Shown here one piece after another: positions 35,514 to 45,013 of a stretch of DNA of 49,690 nucleotides. Numbering within the stretch: the first letter of the stretch is position 1; each line of letters starts with the position of its first letter. The translations under genes were made by a program, and so were the position numbers. The DNA comes from Allomuricauda sp. (GTDB lineage Bacteria; Bacteroidota; Bacteroidia; Flavobacteriales; Flavobacteriaceae). The stretch covers positions 1-49,690 of the forward strand of contig NZ_JANQIH010000101.1 in the NCBI RefSeq assembly GCF_028282265.1, written 5' to 3'. The notes below the pieces were generated by a model. It did no database searches and had not been told where the DNA came from. It was given only the letters and a program-made list of their open reading frames with translations.

Positions 35514-37835
35514 ATGGGTAAGATGAGTTTATTGAAAATAGTGGCAATTATATTCACCTTACTTGTAATGGGCTGCAATCCAATGGACAATGGAAACCAT
35601 AAAGCAACAATGTTTGAAGGTGCCTCTCCTGTGGATTTTGTTTATCCGCAACTTGACACTAAGAATTCAAGATGGTTTCTTTTTTCGTCCACTAGTCGTC
35701 CTTTTGGAATGGTCAATTTAAGCCCTGATACCCAACTACAGGGTACCTGGGGAAGTGGTTACCGCTATGAAGTAGATACCATTAAAGGTTTTAGCCATAT
35801 TCATGGGTGGCAGTTATCGGGACTATCTGTAATGCCCGTAACGCTGACTCATAAGAATAGGGACTCCGTTTTTCAGGATTTTTATTCAAAATTCAGTCAT
35901 GAGAAAGAAGAGATAACGCCAGGCTATCATTCCCTTCAACTACAACGGTATGATATTGATGTTGCCCTCACCAGTACCAAACGTGTGGGATTCCATCAAT
36001 ACATATTTCCAAAGACCAGTGAAAGAGCAATTCTTTTTAATCTTAATGGAATTTTAGGGCCTTGTAAAATCATAAACGGGGAACTGGAAAAAACAGGAGA
36101 TGCTGAACTGATAGGAAATTTTGTCCTCGCTCCCACCAAAAGGAGACCTAAACCTACAAGCGTTTTTTTTAAGGTTGAACTGAACACAGCTATCTCCAAT
36201 CTGGAAAAAGATGAAAAAAGTGGCAATTATCTGGTGGCCCTAGGCAGAGAAAATGATTCCGTTTTAATGAAGGCTGCCATTTCCTATACTTCCGTGAAAA
36301 ACGCATCAACTAATTTGGAGGCAGAACTGCCGCATTGGGATTTTGAAAAAACCGTTAATGAATCCAAACTTGAATGGAATGAGCTTTTAGGAAGAATCAA
36401 AGTTGAAGGCAATAGCGAAAAGGCACAAAAACGATTTTATACCGACTTGTGGCATACGTTGCTTGGTCGTAAAATTATTAGTGACGTAAACGGTGCCTAC
36501 CCGGACAATACCGGAGAAAAGTTTAGAATTGGGCAACTACCGTTAAAAAATGACGGGACACCCCAATTCAACCATTACAATTCCGATGCATTTTGGGGCG
36601 CTCAATGGACCATAAATACACTTTGGGGACTGGTCTATCCAGAAATAAAAAAGGAATTTGTTCTATCGCTCTTACAGTACGAAAAAGATGGGGGCCTTAT
36701 ACCCAGAGGGCCATCAGGTGGTAACTATACCTATGTAATGACAGGAGCGTCCACTACCCCTTTTATTGTCAGCGCCATTCAGAAGGGCATTATAACCGAA
36801 GGTCTGGATACCATTTATCAGAAGCTCAAGAAAAACCATATGCCAAACGGTATCATGGAAAAGGCGGGATATGAGCATCATACCAACCTAGGAGGTGGCC
36901 TTAGATATTATTTGGACAAAGGATATGTGCCATACCCCATCCCAGAAGGCAAATTTGGATTGCATCAAGACGGAGCAAGCCTCACAATGGAATATGCATA
37001 TCAAGATTATACACTCGCCCAACTGGCAAAAAAACTAGGCTATGATGATGACTATCCCTATTTTAAGAGAAGGTCCAAAAATTATAGAAATGTATACGAT
37101 TCAGATACAGGTTGGATGCGGCCAAAAGATATAGACGGAAAGTGGAAAACCGAATTTGACCCTTTTAGCTATGAAAATGGATTTAATGAGTCGAATGCAT
37201 CGCAATCCACTTGGTTCGTCCCCCATGAATTGGACGGACTTGCCCAGCTAATGGGAGGTAAGGATAAAGCAATTGAAAGATTGAACGGACAGTTTAAAGA
37301 AGCCGAAAAGCTCAATTTTACAGCGGGCAGTTCGCACGAGCGGGAGATGCATCCTGATTACAGCCGTATCCCAATAAATTATGGAAACCAACCCTCTATG
37401 CAGACGGCATTTGTATTCCATAAATTGGGTAGGCCGGATTTGACCCAATATTGGTCCAGAAAGGTTGTAGAAAAGGTATTCAGTGGTCTATCCCCCGAAA
37501 CTGGTTATAATGGTGATGAAGATCAAGGTCTAATGGCCAGTCTGGCTGTGTTAATGAAAATTGGACTGTTTCAAATGAACGGTGGTACGGAAGAAAACTC
37601 CGAGTATCAGATTGGAAGTCCCATTTTTGATAAAATGACCATTGAGCTGAATCCTGACTTTTATTCCGGTAAAAGATTAGAAATAAACGTTTTGAACAAT
37701 AGCAAAGACAACGTTTACATTGATGGGATTTTGTTCAATGACAAGCCATTAAAATCATTTGCTATTTCGCATGAGGACATCACGAGCGGTGGTATTCTCA
37801 CACTTCAAATGTCTAGAAATAGTAGTATTGAATAA
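35514..37835 (+). CDS. Second GH92-family alpha-mannosidase lipoprotein
   Basis: The frame can start at 35466, but MGKMSLLKIVAIIFTLLVMGC from 35514 (or 35523) is a proper lipoprotein signal, so the first 16 residues are probably not translated. GH92 landmarks are SRPFGMVNLSPDTQLQGTWGSGY and GFSHIHGWQLSGLSVMPV at the N terminus, FNHYNSDAFWGAQWTINTLWGLVYPE in the middle and GYNGDEDQGLMASLAVLMKIGLFQMNGG in the base loop, where the usual SAWY is replaced by ASLA. It is distant from the first GH92 and probably has another linkage or sub-site. About 773 residues is normal length. Confidence 0.87.
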   Translation: MGKMSLLKIVAIIFTLLVMGCNPMDNGNHKATMFEGASPVDFVYPQLDTKNSRWFLFSSTSRPFGMVNLSPDTQLQGTWGSGYRYEVDTIKGFSHIHGWQLSGLSVMPVTLTHKNRDSVFQDFYSKFSHEKEEITPGYHSLQLQRYDIDVALTSTKRVGFHQYIFPKTSERAILFNLNGILGPCKIINGELEKTGDAELIGNFVLAPTKRRPKPTSVFFKVELNTAISNLEKDEKSGNYLVALGRENDSVLMKAAISYTSVKNASTNLEAELPHWDFEKTVNESKLEWNELLGRIKVEGNSEKAQKRFYTDLWHTLLGRKIISDVNGAYPDNTGEKFRIGQLPLKNDGTPQFNHYNSDAFWGAQWTINTLWGLVYPEIKKEFVLSLLQYEKDGGLIPRGPSGGNYTYVMTGASTTPFIVSAIQKGIITEGLDTIYQKLKKNHMPNGIMEKAGYEHHTNLGGGLRYYLDKGYVPYPIPEGKFGLHQDGASLTMEYAYQDYTLAQLAKKLGYDDDYPYFKRRSKNYRNVYDSDTGWMRPKDIDGKWKTEFDPFSYENGFNESNASQSTWFVPHELDGLAQLMGGKDKAIERLNGQFKEAEKLNFTAGSSHEREMHPDYSRIPINYGNQPSMQTAFVFHKLGRPDLTQYWSRKVVEKVFSGLSPETGYNGDEDQGLMASLAVLMKIGLFQMNGGTEENSEYQIGSPIFDKMTIELNPDFYSGKRLEINVLNNSKDNVYIDGILFNDKPLKSFAISHEDITSGGILTLQMSRNSSIE

Positions 37836-37886
37836 GTATTTTACCTATTAATTTCATTGGATAAGATGTAATACAACCAAATAGCG

Positions 37887-39197
37887 ATGTGCCACCATTC
37901 GATAAAGCATTTTTTCCTCTTCAACATCATAAGCATTTGCGCTTTTGCACAGCTTAAAAACGACCCGGTCCTTGAAAAAGATTTTATGGATTTAGGGTTT
38001 GGCTTATTTATCCATTGGAGCATAGACTCCCAATTGGGAAGCGTTATAAGCCATTCCATGGTTGGAGCATCAGAAGAATATGTAAATAAGTATATAAATG
38101 AGCTCCCCAAAACATTTTACCCAGATAAATTTGATGCTGATGAATGGGCACGTCTTTTCAAATTGACGGGAGCGGAGTATGTCGTTTTCACTACAAAACA
38201 CCACAATGGATTTTGTATGTGGGATACCAAAACAACGGACTTCAATATCATGAATACGCCTTATGGGAATGATATTACCGATATACTTTTCAAAGCTTTA
38301 CGTAAACAAGGACTTAAGATTGGAGTATATTTCTCCCCTGAGGATTTTAGCTTTTTAAACAAACAAGGAATTACGATTTCCCGCAGAGGCAAGATGAGCC
38401 AAATCACCAAAAATGTTGAGCTTTTGGAATACGATAAAGCACAAATAAAGGAGCTGATAACCGATTATGGGCCTATTGATGTACTATTTTTCGATGCCTT
38501 TGAAAGTGGTCCATTGGTTCAATATGTACATTCGATAGCCCCCAATATTCTTATCACCCGGGGTGAAATGGAAACCCCTGAGCAAAAAATTCCCAATGGT
38601 ACAATGCCCGATCCATGGGAAACTTGTATGACCATGGGCACCCAATGGCAGTATAAACCTACCAATGAAGAATATAAAGATGGCACGGAGTTGATAGAAA
38701 AACTTATTGAAGTTCGCGCCAAGGGCGGAAATTTTCTGTTAAATGTAGGTCCAAAACCAAATGGTGAAATCCCAATAGAACAAGAAGAGCTTCTGCGTGA
38801 ACTGGCTCTTTGGATGTTTGTTAACGATGAGGCTATAAAAAATATAAGGCCACTTCCTACCCTTGTCAAAGATGGATATTTATGGTTTACCCAAAACGAA
38901 GATGAGAACGCTGTGTATGCATTTGTAACCAAGCAAAAGGATTGGTTTAAGGGAAGACGCCGAAATTTTCTGATAAAAAACTTGAAGGCAACATTAAATA
39001 CTACGATTTCTGTATTGGGGCAGAATGATCTAGTTGTTGAATATTGGCCTGAAAATATTCCCACATCAAGATTTATTCAACATGAAGAATTGTTGGAAAT
39101 TTCAATAAGTAAAGCGCAAAGACTTTACAATGATAAAATTTGGCCCAATCCTATTGTGGTTAAATTGACCAACGTAGAATTCGTAGAATCAAAATAA
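37887..39197 (+). CDS. GH29 alpha-L-fucosidase, secreted
   Basis: The 436-residue protein has a Sec signal (to about residue 22, CAFAQ). GH29 landmarks are GFGLFIHWSIDSQLGS, FDADEWARLFKLTGAEYVVFTTKHHNGFCMWDTKTTDFNI, and IDVLFFDAFES with the nucleophile Asp, where most members have WFDG. GGNFLLNVGPKPNGEI closes the barrel. It removes alpha-L-fucose (or alpha-L-galactose). It lies between GH92 and the phosphoinositide lyase gene (13 bp), so it belongs to the same glycan-stripping set. Confidence 0.9.
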   Translation: MCHHSIKHFFLFNIISICAFAQLKNDPVLEKDFMDLGFGLFIHWSIDSQLGSVISHSMVGASEEYVNKYINELPKTFYPDKFDADEWARLFKLTGAEYVVFTTKHHNGFCMWDTKTTDFNIMNTPYGNDITDILFKALRKQGLKIGVYFSPEDFSFLNKQGITISRRGKMSQITKNVELLEYDKAQIKELITDYGPIDVLFFDAFESGPLVQYVHSIAPNILITRGEMETPEQKIPNGTMPDPWETCMTMGTQWQYKPTNEEYKDGTELIEKLIEVRAKGGNFLLNVGPKPNGEIPIEQEELLRELALWMFVNDEAIKNIRPLPTLVKDGYLWFTQNEDENAVYAFVTKQKDWFKGRRRNFLIKNLKATLNTTISVLGQNDLVVEYWPENIPTSRFIQHEELLEISISKAQRLYNDKIWPNPIVVKLTNVEFVESK

Positions 39198-39210
39198 GAA
39201 TTAGCAGGTA

Positions 39211-40278
39211 ATGTGTTTCAAAGAAAAACTCCATCTATTCTTCTTGATTGTTCTCTTACATTCAAGCGGATATGGTCAATCGGAAATCGCCTTGAACGAC
39301 ATTCAGGTTATTGGCAGTCACAATAGTTATAAAATTGCTATTGAAAAACCATTATGGAACTACCTTTTTCAATTGGATTCAACAATGGCAAAGTCCTTAC
39401 AGTACGACCATCCATCATTAACAGACCAATTGGATTTGGGTTTACGCAATTTAGAACTGGATATTTTTCATGATCCCGTAGGTGGCAGATATGCCAAGCC
39501 AAAAGGCATTGCTATCGTAAAGCAAACCAGGGAAACCCCTTTGCCCTTTGATATAAATTCTGAGTTGAAAGCACCTGGACTTAAAATGTTTCATATCCAA
39601 GATATAGATTTCAGGAGCCATCAATTGTTATTTAAAAACGGGTTGCGCGAACTTAAAGAATGGTCCAATAAAAATCCGAACCACACCCCCATTTTCATAC
39701 TGATTAATGCAAAAGATAGTAAGGTGCCTGAAACTACTGACCCGTTACCGTTTACAAAGGCCGCCTTAGATAGTTTGGATTCAGAAATCATGAGTGTTCT
39801 ATCTAAAGATAAACTCATTACCCCAGATATGGTACGGGGTGATTATGATAGTTTGGAAGAAGCCATAACCATAAAAGGATGGCCAAATTTAGAAGACCTT
39901 AGAGGCAGATTTATTTTTGTTCTTGATGAAAATGAAAAAAAGATAAACGCCTACATCGATGGACATCCATCATTGAAAAATAGGATGTTGTTTGTAAACA
40001 TTCCTGAAGGAAACCCTGAGTCCGCCTTTCGCATAATCAATGATCCCATAAAGAATTTCAACTATATCAGGACCTTGGTGTCAAAAGGTTATCTGGTTCG
40101 AACAAGGGCAGATGCTGGAACTATGGAGGCACGAAGCAACGATTATACCCGATTTGAAAAAGCAAAAGCATCTGGAGCTCAGATAATTTCTACCGATTAC
40201 TATATTCCAACAACTCTATTTTCTTCAAACTTTCAGATAAATTTTGGCAAAGGCGTGTATGAGCGAATTCGGAAGTAA
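39211..40278 (+). CDS. Secreted Ca-dependent phosphoinositide-specific phospholipase C-like enzyme
   Basis: The 355-residue protein has a Sec signal (to about residue 23) and a TIM-barrel phosphodiesterase. Catalytic and metal residues are visible: GSHNSYK with His37, LELDIFHDP with Glu82, Asp84, His87, Asp88, and FHIQD with His128 and Asp131. The pattern matches the Ca-dependent PI-PLC family (PF16670 type). The expected reaction is cleavage of the phosphodiester between inositol and a lipid, giving inositol phosphate and diacylglycerol or a ceramide. It overlaps the next gene, a phosphatase, by 20 bp. Phosphodiesters other than inositol lipids remain possible. Confidence 0.85.
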   Translation: MCFKEKLHLFFLIVLLHSSGYGQSEIALNDIQVIGSHNSYKIAIEKPLWNYLFQLDSTMAKSLQYDHPSLTDQLDLGLRNLELDIFHDPVGGRYAKPKGIAIVKQTRETPLPFDINSELKAPGLKMFHIQDIDFRSHQLLFKNGLRELKEWSNKNPNHTPIFILINAKDSKVPETTDPLPFTKAALDSLDSEIMSVLSKDKLITPDMVRGDYDSLEEAITIKGWPNLEDLRGRFIFVLDENEKKINAYIDGHPSLKNRMLFVNIPEGNPESAFRIINDPIKNFNYIRTLVSKGYLVRTRADAGTMEARSNDYTRFEKAKASGAQIISTDYYIPTTLFSSNFQINFGKGVYERIRK

Positions 40279-42133
40279 ATATATTCTTGGTAGTTTTTTT
40301 CTTGCCCTTTTAGTCCTGTTCTCATCCTGTAAGACGAAGGAAGGACAAAAACCGCAAGTGAAAATTGCTTTTCTGGCAGATATACACCTTCAGGATATCT
40401 GCGCCGAATTCTCAGATACGGACTATAGAGGTGTGTTAAATTCCGAAACCGGCAAATACCACACCATTAGAACTATGGGAGCGCAAGTACGCTCGACCCG
40501 CTTGTTCAATGAAAATTATTTTGCCTTTACGACCGCACTAGAAGATATAGCAAGAAGAGATATTAAGCTGGTTGTCCTTCCCGGTGATTTCACGGATGAT
40601 GGGCAACCAATGAATGTGAGGGCCCTTAAAAAAATACTTAAAGCGTATTCAAAAAACCATGGGATTCAATTTTTAATGACTACCGGAAATCATGATCCCG
40701 TTCGTCCATTTACTCAGGAAAGAGGTAAAACAAATTTTCTTGGAGAAGATGGTAAGGAACAGCCTATTTTCAGTGATTCGAGCATGTTAAAACCCTCAAA
40801 TACATATGCTTTGACCCCAATAATCACAGAAGACATCAAAGAATGGGGCTATCAAGAGATTACCGACGAGCTGGCCGATTTTGGTTTTTACCCGAGAAAA
40901 GAATTTTTCTATTGGGAAACTCCATATTCCACATATTCGTATGACAATTATACCTACAGAAAAGCGAGCGATGAGGCGTCATTGACAAAAAGAAGTTATC
41001 CTATTTCAGATACAAATAATCCTATTCCGGATGTAAGCTATTTGATAGAACCTATTCGAGATATCTGGCTTTTGGCTATTGATGGCAATGTATATGTACC
41101 AAAAGAAAACATATCAAATGAGGCAAATACGGCTTCCCATTTTCATGGATCAAGTGTTGGCTACAATGATGTTGTTGTACATAAGAAACATTTGGTGGAT
41201 TGGGTAAAAAAAGTATCCAGAGAAGCCCAACGCAGGGATAAAAATCTGATTGCTTTTAGTCATTACCCCATAGTAGAATTTAACGATGGGGCCTCTGAAG
41301 CCATAAAAAGTCTTTTTGGGTCCGATAAATTGCAATCACACAGGATTCCAAACAAAGAAGTGTCGGAAATTTTTGCTGATGCGGGACTACAAATTCATTT
41401 TGGTGGACATATGCACTTAAATGATACCGGGGTACATACTTCTGCAAAAGGGAACACGCTCTTTAACATACAGACACCCTCACTGGCCGCCTATCCGTCA
41501 GCTTATAAAATATTGACTTTAAATTCCAAGCATGAATATCAAGTTGAGACCGTTTTATTAAGTGACGTTCCCCAATTCAATTCGTTGTTCTCATTGTATT
41601 CTAGGGAACACCAACACTTAAGGGAAACTCGAGATACACTGATTTGGGACAAGGACATCTTACGTTCAAAAAACTACAAAGACTTCACTAATTGGCATCT
41701 GAATGAGTTGGTTCGTTTTCGATTTATTCCAGATGATTGGCCCAAACAATTTGTGGAGAACGTCATATTAAAATCAGGAAAAGAATTACTCTCTGAAAGT
41801 ACCATAAATTCCGGTAAACTTTTATCTCGATTAGATGCAATTAATGTCACTCTTTCGGATTTTGAGGAATGGACGGGTTTGGATATGATTCTTGATTTCT
41901 ACAAGATGTACAAGGCAGACGAGCTTGCTTTTTCAGAAATAAGTGCCCATCGACTGAAACAATATGAATTGTTGTGCGAGCAGTGGCAAAATTCAGAGGA
42001 AGAAAACCTACGGTCCTGGTCAAGGATTTTTTATAGCTCGTTTAACGGTGCACCCTCTAATAATTTTACCATTGATTTGAAAACTGGAACGATAGAACGG
42101 TTGGGTACGGAAAAATCACTTGTAAGTGATTGA
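40259..42133 (+). CDS. Calcineurin-like metallophosphoesterase lipoprotein
   Basis: The ATG at 40259 is preferred over an in-frame TTG at 40244. The 624-residue protein has a lipoprotein signal (lipobox LFSSC). The five metallophosphoesterase blocks are all present: FLADIHLQD, VLPGDFTDDG, TTGNHDPV, AFSHYPIVEF and HFGGHMHLND. A C-terminal part of about 200 residues is uncharacterised. Placed in overlap behind the phosphoinositide lyase, it is the likely phosphatase that turns the released inositol phosphate into free inositol outside the inner membrane. Specificity is inferred, not shown. Confidence 0.88.
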   Translation: MSEFGSKYILGSFFLALLVLFSSCKTKEGQKPQVKIAFLADIHLQDICAEFSDTDYRGVLNSETGKYHTIRTMGAQVRSTRLFNENYFAFTTALEDIARRDIKLVVLPGDFTDDGQPMNVRALKKILKAYSKNHGIQFLMTTGNHDPVRPFTQERGKTNFLGEDGKEQPIFSDSSMLKPSNTYALTPIITEDIKEWGYQEITDELADFGFYPRKEFFYWETPYSTYSYDNYTYRKASDEASLTKRSYPISDTNNPIPDVSYLIEPIRDIWLLAIDGNVYVPKENISNEANTASHFHGSSVGYNDVVVHKKHLVDWVKKVSREAQRRDKNLIAFSHYPIVEFNDGASEAIKSLFGSDKLQSHRIPNKEVSEIFADAGLQIHFGGHMHLNDTGVHTSAKGNTLFNIQTPSLAAYPSAYKILTLNSKHEYQVETVLLSDVPQFNSLFSLYSREHQHLRETRDTLIWDKDILRSKNYKDFTNWHLNELVRFRFIPDDWPKQFVENVILKSGKELLSESTINSGKLLSRLDAINVTLSDFEEWTGLDMILDFYKMYKADELAFSEISAHRLKQYELLCEQWQNSEEENLRSWSRIFYSSFNGAPSNNFTIDLKTGTIERLGTEKSLVSD

Positions 42134-42151
42134 TAAATTGTAAATTACATT

Positions 42152-44989
42152 ATGCATTGGATGTTTCAATTTTGTGAAAGACTGTACCGGAAAGAATTGA
42201 TTCCGATACTATTCCTATGTTTTCTGGGTAATTCTCAGAATATCAAGTTCGAACATTACAATGATAATGATGGGTTGTCCCACAATTCTGTTCGCCATAT
42301 CACACAAGATAACAGTGGTCTCCTATGGTTAGGCACATTTTCGGGCCTTAATCGTTTTGATGGGTATCAGTTTAGACCCTACCTGAGTAGTTTGACCAAT
42401 ACCTACGGACTCAAAAATGATGATATTACAGCCTTGGAGTTCGATAGTGATTCCAATGAACTTTGGATTGGCACCAGAAATGGATTGACCTATTTGAATT
42501 TAGAGCGCCATTCCTTTCGAACGTTTTTATCAGAGGCCGATAATCCAGATAGTCTGGGCGATAGCGAAATACGTTCCGTACTTGTGGACAGCAAAAAAAG
42601 AGTGTGGGTAGGCACAAAGACTCGAGGACTTTACAGGTATTTGCGTAGTGAAGATGTTTTTATCAAGATTAATATCGATGGATTCAATTATGTTAAGGAA
42701 ATTTTCGAAGATAACCAGGGAAATATTTGGGTCGGTTCGTACGGAAAAAAATCTGTTGCGAAAATAGTGTTGGACAATGACGGAAACAGTAACCGTATAT
42801 TCCAGTACACCTTATCACCATCTGATCTAGAAGAACAAAACCCCTATTTGAATTTTATCTACCAAGATCATAAATCAGATATTTTTATCGGAACACGAAA
42901 TGGCCTTTTCAAACTAGACGAGGAAAAAAATGCTTTTAAAAATCTATATATAGAAAACCGAGGAGTCAGAGAGCAACTAGGACCTCATTTTATTTCAGTG
43001 GCGCGTTCCCCCGAAGGACAATATTGGGTCGGTACGTTGGGTGGTCTTCTTACCTGTAACCGACTAGAAGATATAGCAGATGGAAACTACGATTGGCACT
43101 ATACCATACTTTCAGATGATAGTTCTGTTGTAGATAACCTTGTTTATGCGCTTTATTTTGATACTTCTGGAGTATTATGGATTGGCACCGAAGATGGACT
43201 TGATAAATATGATCCGTACAAAAACCAGTTCAAACTTAATAAGAGCATCTCGTTGCACATTGACAATCAAGTTCCTCGAATACGCGGATTTTCAAAAACA
43301 TATGACAATAAAGTAATTGTTGCTACTAGGCACAATGGTTTGTTCGTCATGCATGAAGATGAGTTCCTGCCACTTTTTGACAAAAAATATGATATTGCCA
43401 GCATCTATTCTGAAGATGGCAAAGTTTTCTATTGCGGGCTTTGGGATGGTCGTATTTTGGTCTACGACTATATCAAAAATACTTGGAGAGATGTAGATTT
43501 GGGATTCCAAGGCTCGTCGGTGCTCACATTTAGCAACTTCAGTGCTACCAGCATGATAGCTGGCTCTTTTGAGGGCGGAGCACTTTTTTTTGATAAAAAA
43601 ACATTGACTCCAATTCAAGATATGGGAAGACTGCTTCCCGGGCGGTCCATAAATAAAATCGTAGTAGAAAATAACAATAAAAAGATATGGTTCGCTACCG
43701 AGGATGGTGTAGCTAGCTTAGATCTAATAACAAATGACATTAAGAATTACAGGGCCTCTACAGATTATCCAGGAGGCCTACCACATGATAACGTAAGCGA
43801 TATCATCGTAGACGCCCAGAATAATTTATGGGCCGCAACAAGACTCGGTCTCAGTTATTACAATTCGAAAGAGGATGCTTTTGAAAGGTTCGATGGTCCT
43901 GCTGAACTATCTGGTAAATGGATAACCGATATGCTTACTGACGCCAACGGTATGATCTGGTTAAACATGAACAACAGTATTGCCAAATTGGATACAGAAA
44001 ACAATGAGGTCAGTGTTTACAATACGAATAGTGGTAATCGATTGGATGTGTTCAGTTCAAGTGGATTTTATCACATAGCGGGCTCAGATATCTTCCTCGG
44101 GGGCAAGAATGGTGTCATATATTTTTCACCTTACAGCTTGAAGGAAAACCAGTGGTCACCAAAACCTTTTATCACAGAATTTAAAGTTCAGAACAAATTA
44201 GTCTATCCAGGGGTCAAAATCAACAAACAAAAGTTTGATATGCAGGATCTTAATTATGGAAAAAAGGTGGCTCTCAATTATAACAACCGAAATTTTTCAC
44301 TACAGTTTTCCAACCCTTCTTTCTCCAACGAACGTTTGAACAAATATGAGTACAAGCTGGAAGGTTTTGATAAGGACTGGATTACTGTCGGAAGCAATTC
44401 CAGAACCGTACAGTATACAAACCTCTATCCCGACAAGTATACCTTTAAGCTACGTTCCAGCAATAGCAATGGATATTGGAGTGATTTTGCTTCTTATGAT
44501 ATCACCATAAAATCACCATTTTGGCTAACTCCAGAAGCTTTGTTGATTACACTGATTGTTTTATTAATCGGTTTTTTTATTGTCCGAAGAGAATTAAAAA
44601 ACAAATCCCGTTTGCGTCAAGCTTTGCTTTTTGAAAAAATAAAACAGGAGCGTATTGAAAAGTTGAACAATGAAAAATTTCGATTTTTCACTAACATTTC
44701 ACATGAACTTAGAACACCTCTGACATTAATTTTAGGTCCGGCCAAAGACCTTGTTAAAAAGTCGAACGAAATACAAAATCATTTTTTGGAGTCACGCTCC
44801 CAACTTATCCATCAAAATGCCAATCTGTTGCTTAACCTCGTTAACCAAATACTGGACTTTAGAAAGGCACAAACAGGAGAGTTGAGCCTAAAAGTCGGTG
44901 AAATCGATATATTACAGCAATGCCAGAATATTTTTGACTCCTTTAAAGATTGGGCCGTTAGCAAGAACATATCCTTTAACTTTAATTGA
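42152..44989 (+). CDS. Hybrid two-component system, N-terminal part: sensor and histidine phosphoacceptor domain (ends at an in-frame TGA)
   Basis: These 945 residues are the first two thirds of an HTCS regulator. After a signal sequence come Reg_prop beta-propeller repeats (GLLWLGTFSGLNRFDG, VWVGTKTRGLYRY, to about residue 690), a Y_Y_Y domain (YEYKLEGFDKDWITVG), one membrane helix (about 790-812) and HisKA with the phosphoacceptor His851 in NISHELRTPLTLILGP. The frame stops at TGA 44987-44989. Eight sense codons and an ATG at 45014 follow in the same frame, carrying the missing ATPase domain. Either the gene is broken by one nonsense change, or the kinase is made as two chains. Confidence 0.9.
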   Translation: MHWMFQFCERLYRKELIPILFLCFLGNSQNIKFEHYNDNDGLSHNSVRHITQDNSGLLWLGTFSGLNRFDGYQFRPYLSSLTNTYGLKNDDITALEFDSDSNELWIGTRNGLTYLNLERHSFRTFLSEADNPDSLGDSEIRSVLVDSKKRVWVGTKTRGLYRYLRSEDVFIKINIDGFNYVKEIFEDNQGNIWVGSYGKKSVAKIVLDNDGNSNRIFQYTLSPSDLEEQNPYLNFIYQDHKSDIFIGTRNGLFKLDEEKNAFKNLYIENRGVREQLGPHFISVARSPEGQYWVGTLGGLLTCNRLEDIADGNYDWHYTILSDDSSVVDNLVYALYFDTSGVLWIGTEDGLDKYDPYKNQFKLNKSISLHIDNQVPRIRGFSKTYDNKVIVATRHNGLFVMHEDEFLPLFDKKYDIASIYSEDGKVFYCGLWDGRILVYDYIKNTWRDVDLGFQGSSVLTFSNFSATSMIAGSFEGGALFFDKKTLTPIQDMGRLLPGRSINKIVVENNNKKIWFATEDGVASLDLITNDIKNYRASTDYPGGLPHDNVSDIIVDAQNNLWAATRLGLSYYNSKEDAFERFDGPAELSGKWITDMLTDANGMIWLNMNNSIAKLDTENNEVSVYNTNSGNRLDVFSSSGFYHIAGSDIFLGGKNGVIYFSPYSLKENQWSPKPFITEFKVQNKLVYPGVKINKQKFDMQDLNYGKKVALNYNNRNFSLQFSNPSFSNERLNKYEYKLEGFDKDWITVGSNSRTVQYTNLYPDKYTFKLRSSNSNGYWSDFASYDITIKSPFWLTPEALLITLIVLLIGFFIVRRELKNKSRLRQALLFEKIKQERIEKLNNEKFRFFTNISHELRTPLTLILGPAKDLVKKSNEIQNHFLESRSQLIHQNANLLLNLVNQILDFRKAQTGELSLKVGEIDILQQCQNIFDSFKDWAVSKNISFNFN

Positions 44990-45013
44990 GAGCACGATGC
45001 TATTACTGGATGG

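Noticed and set aside
44987-44989. TGA as a selenocysteine codon or a recoded stop
   Set aside because: The position is not a redox site, no SECIS-like element was evident, and TGA is the normal stop of other genes here (for example the metallophosphoesterase).
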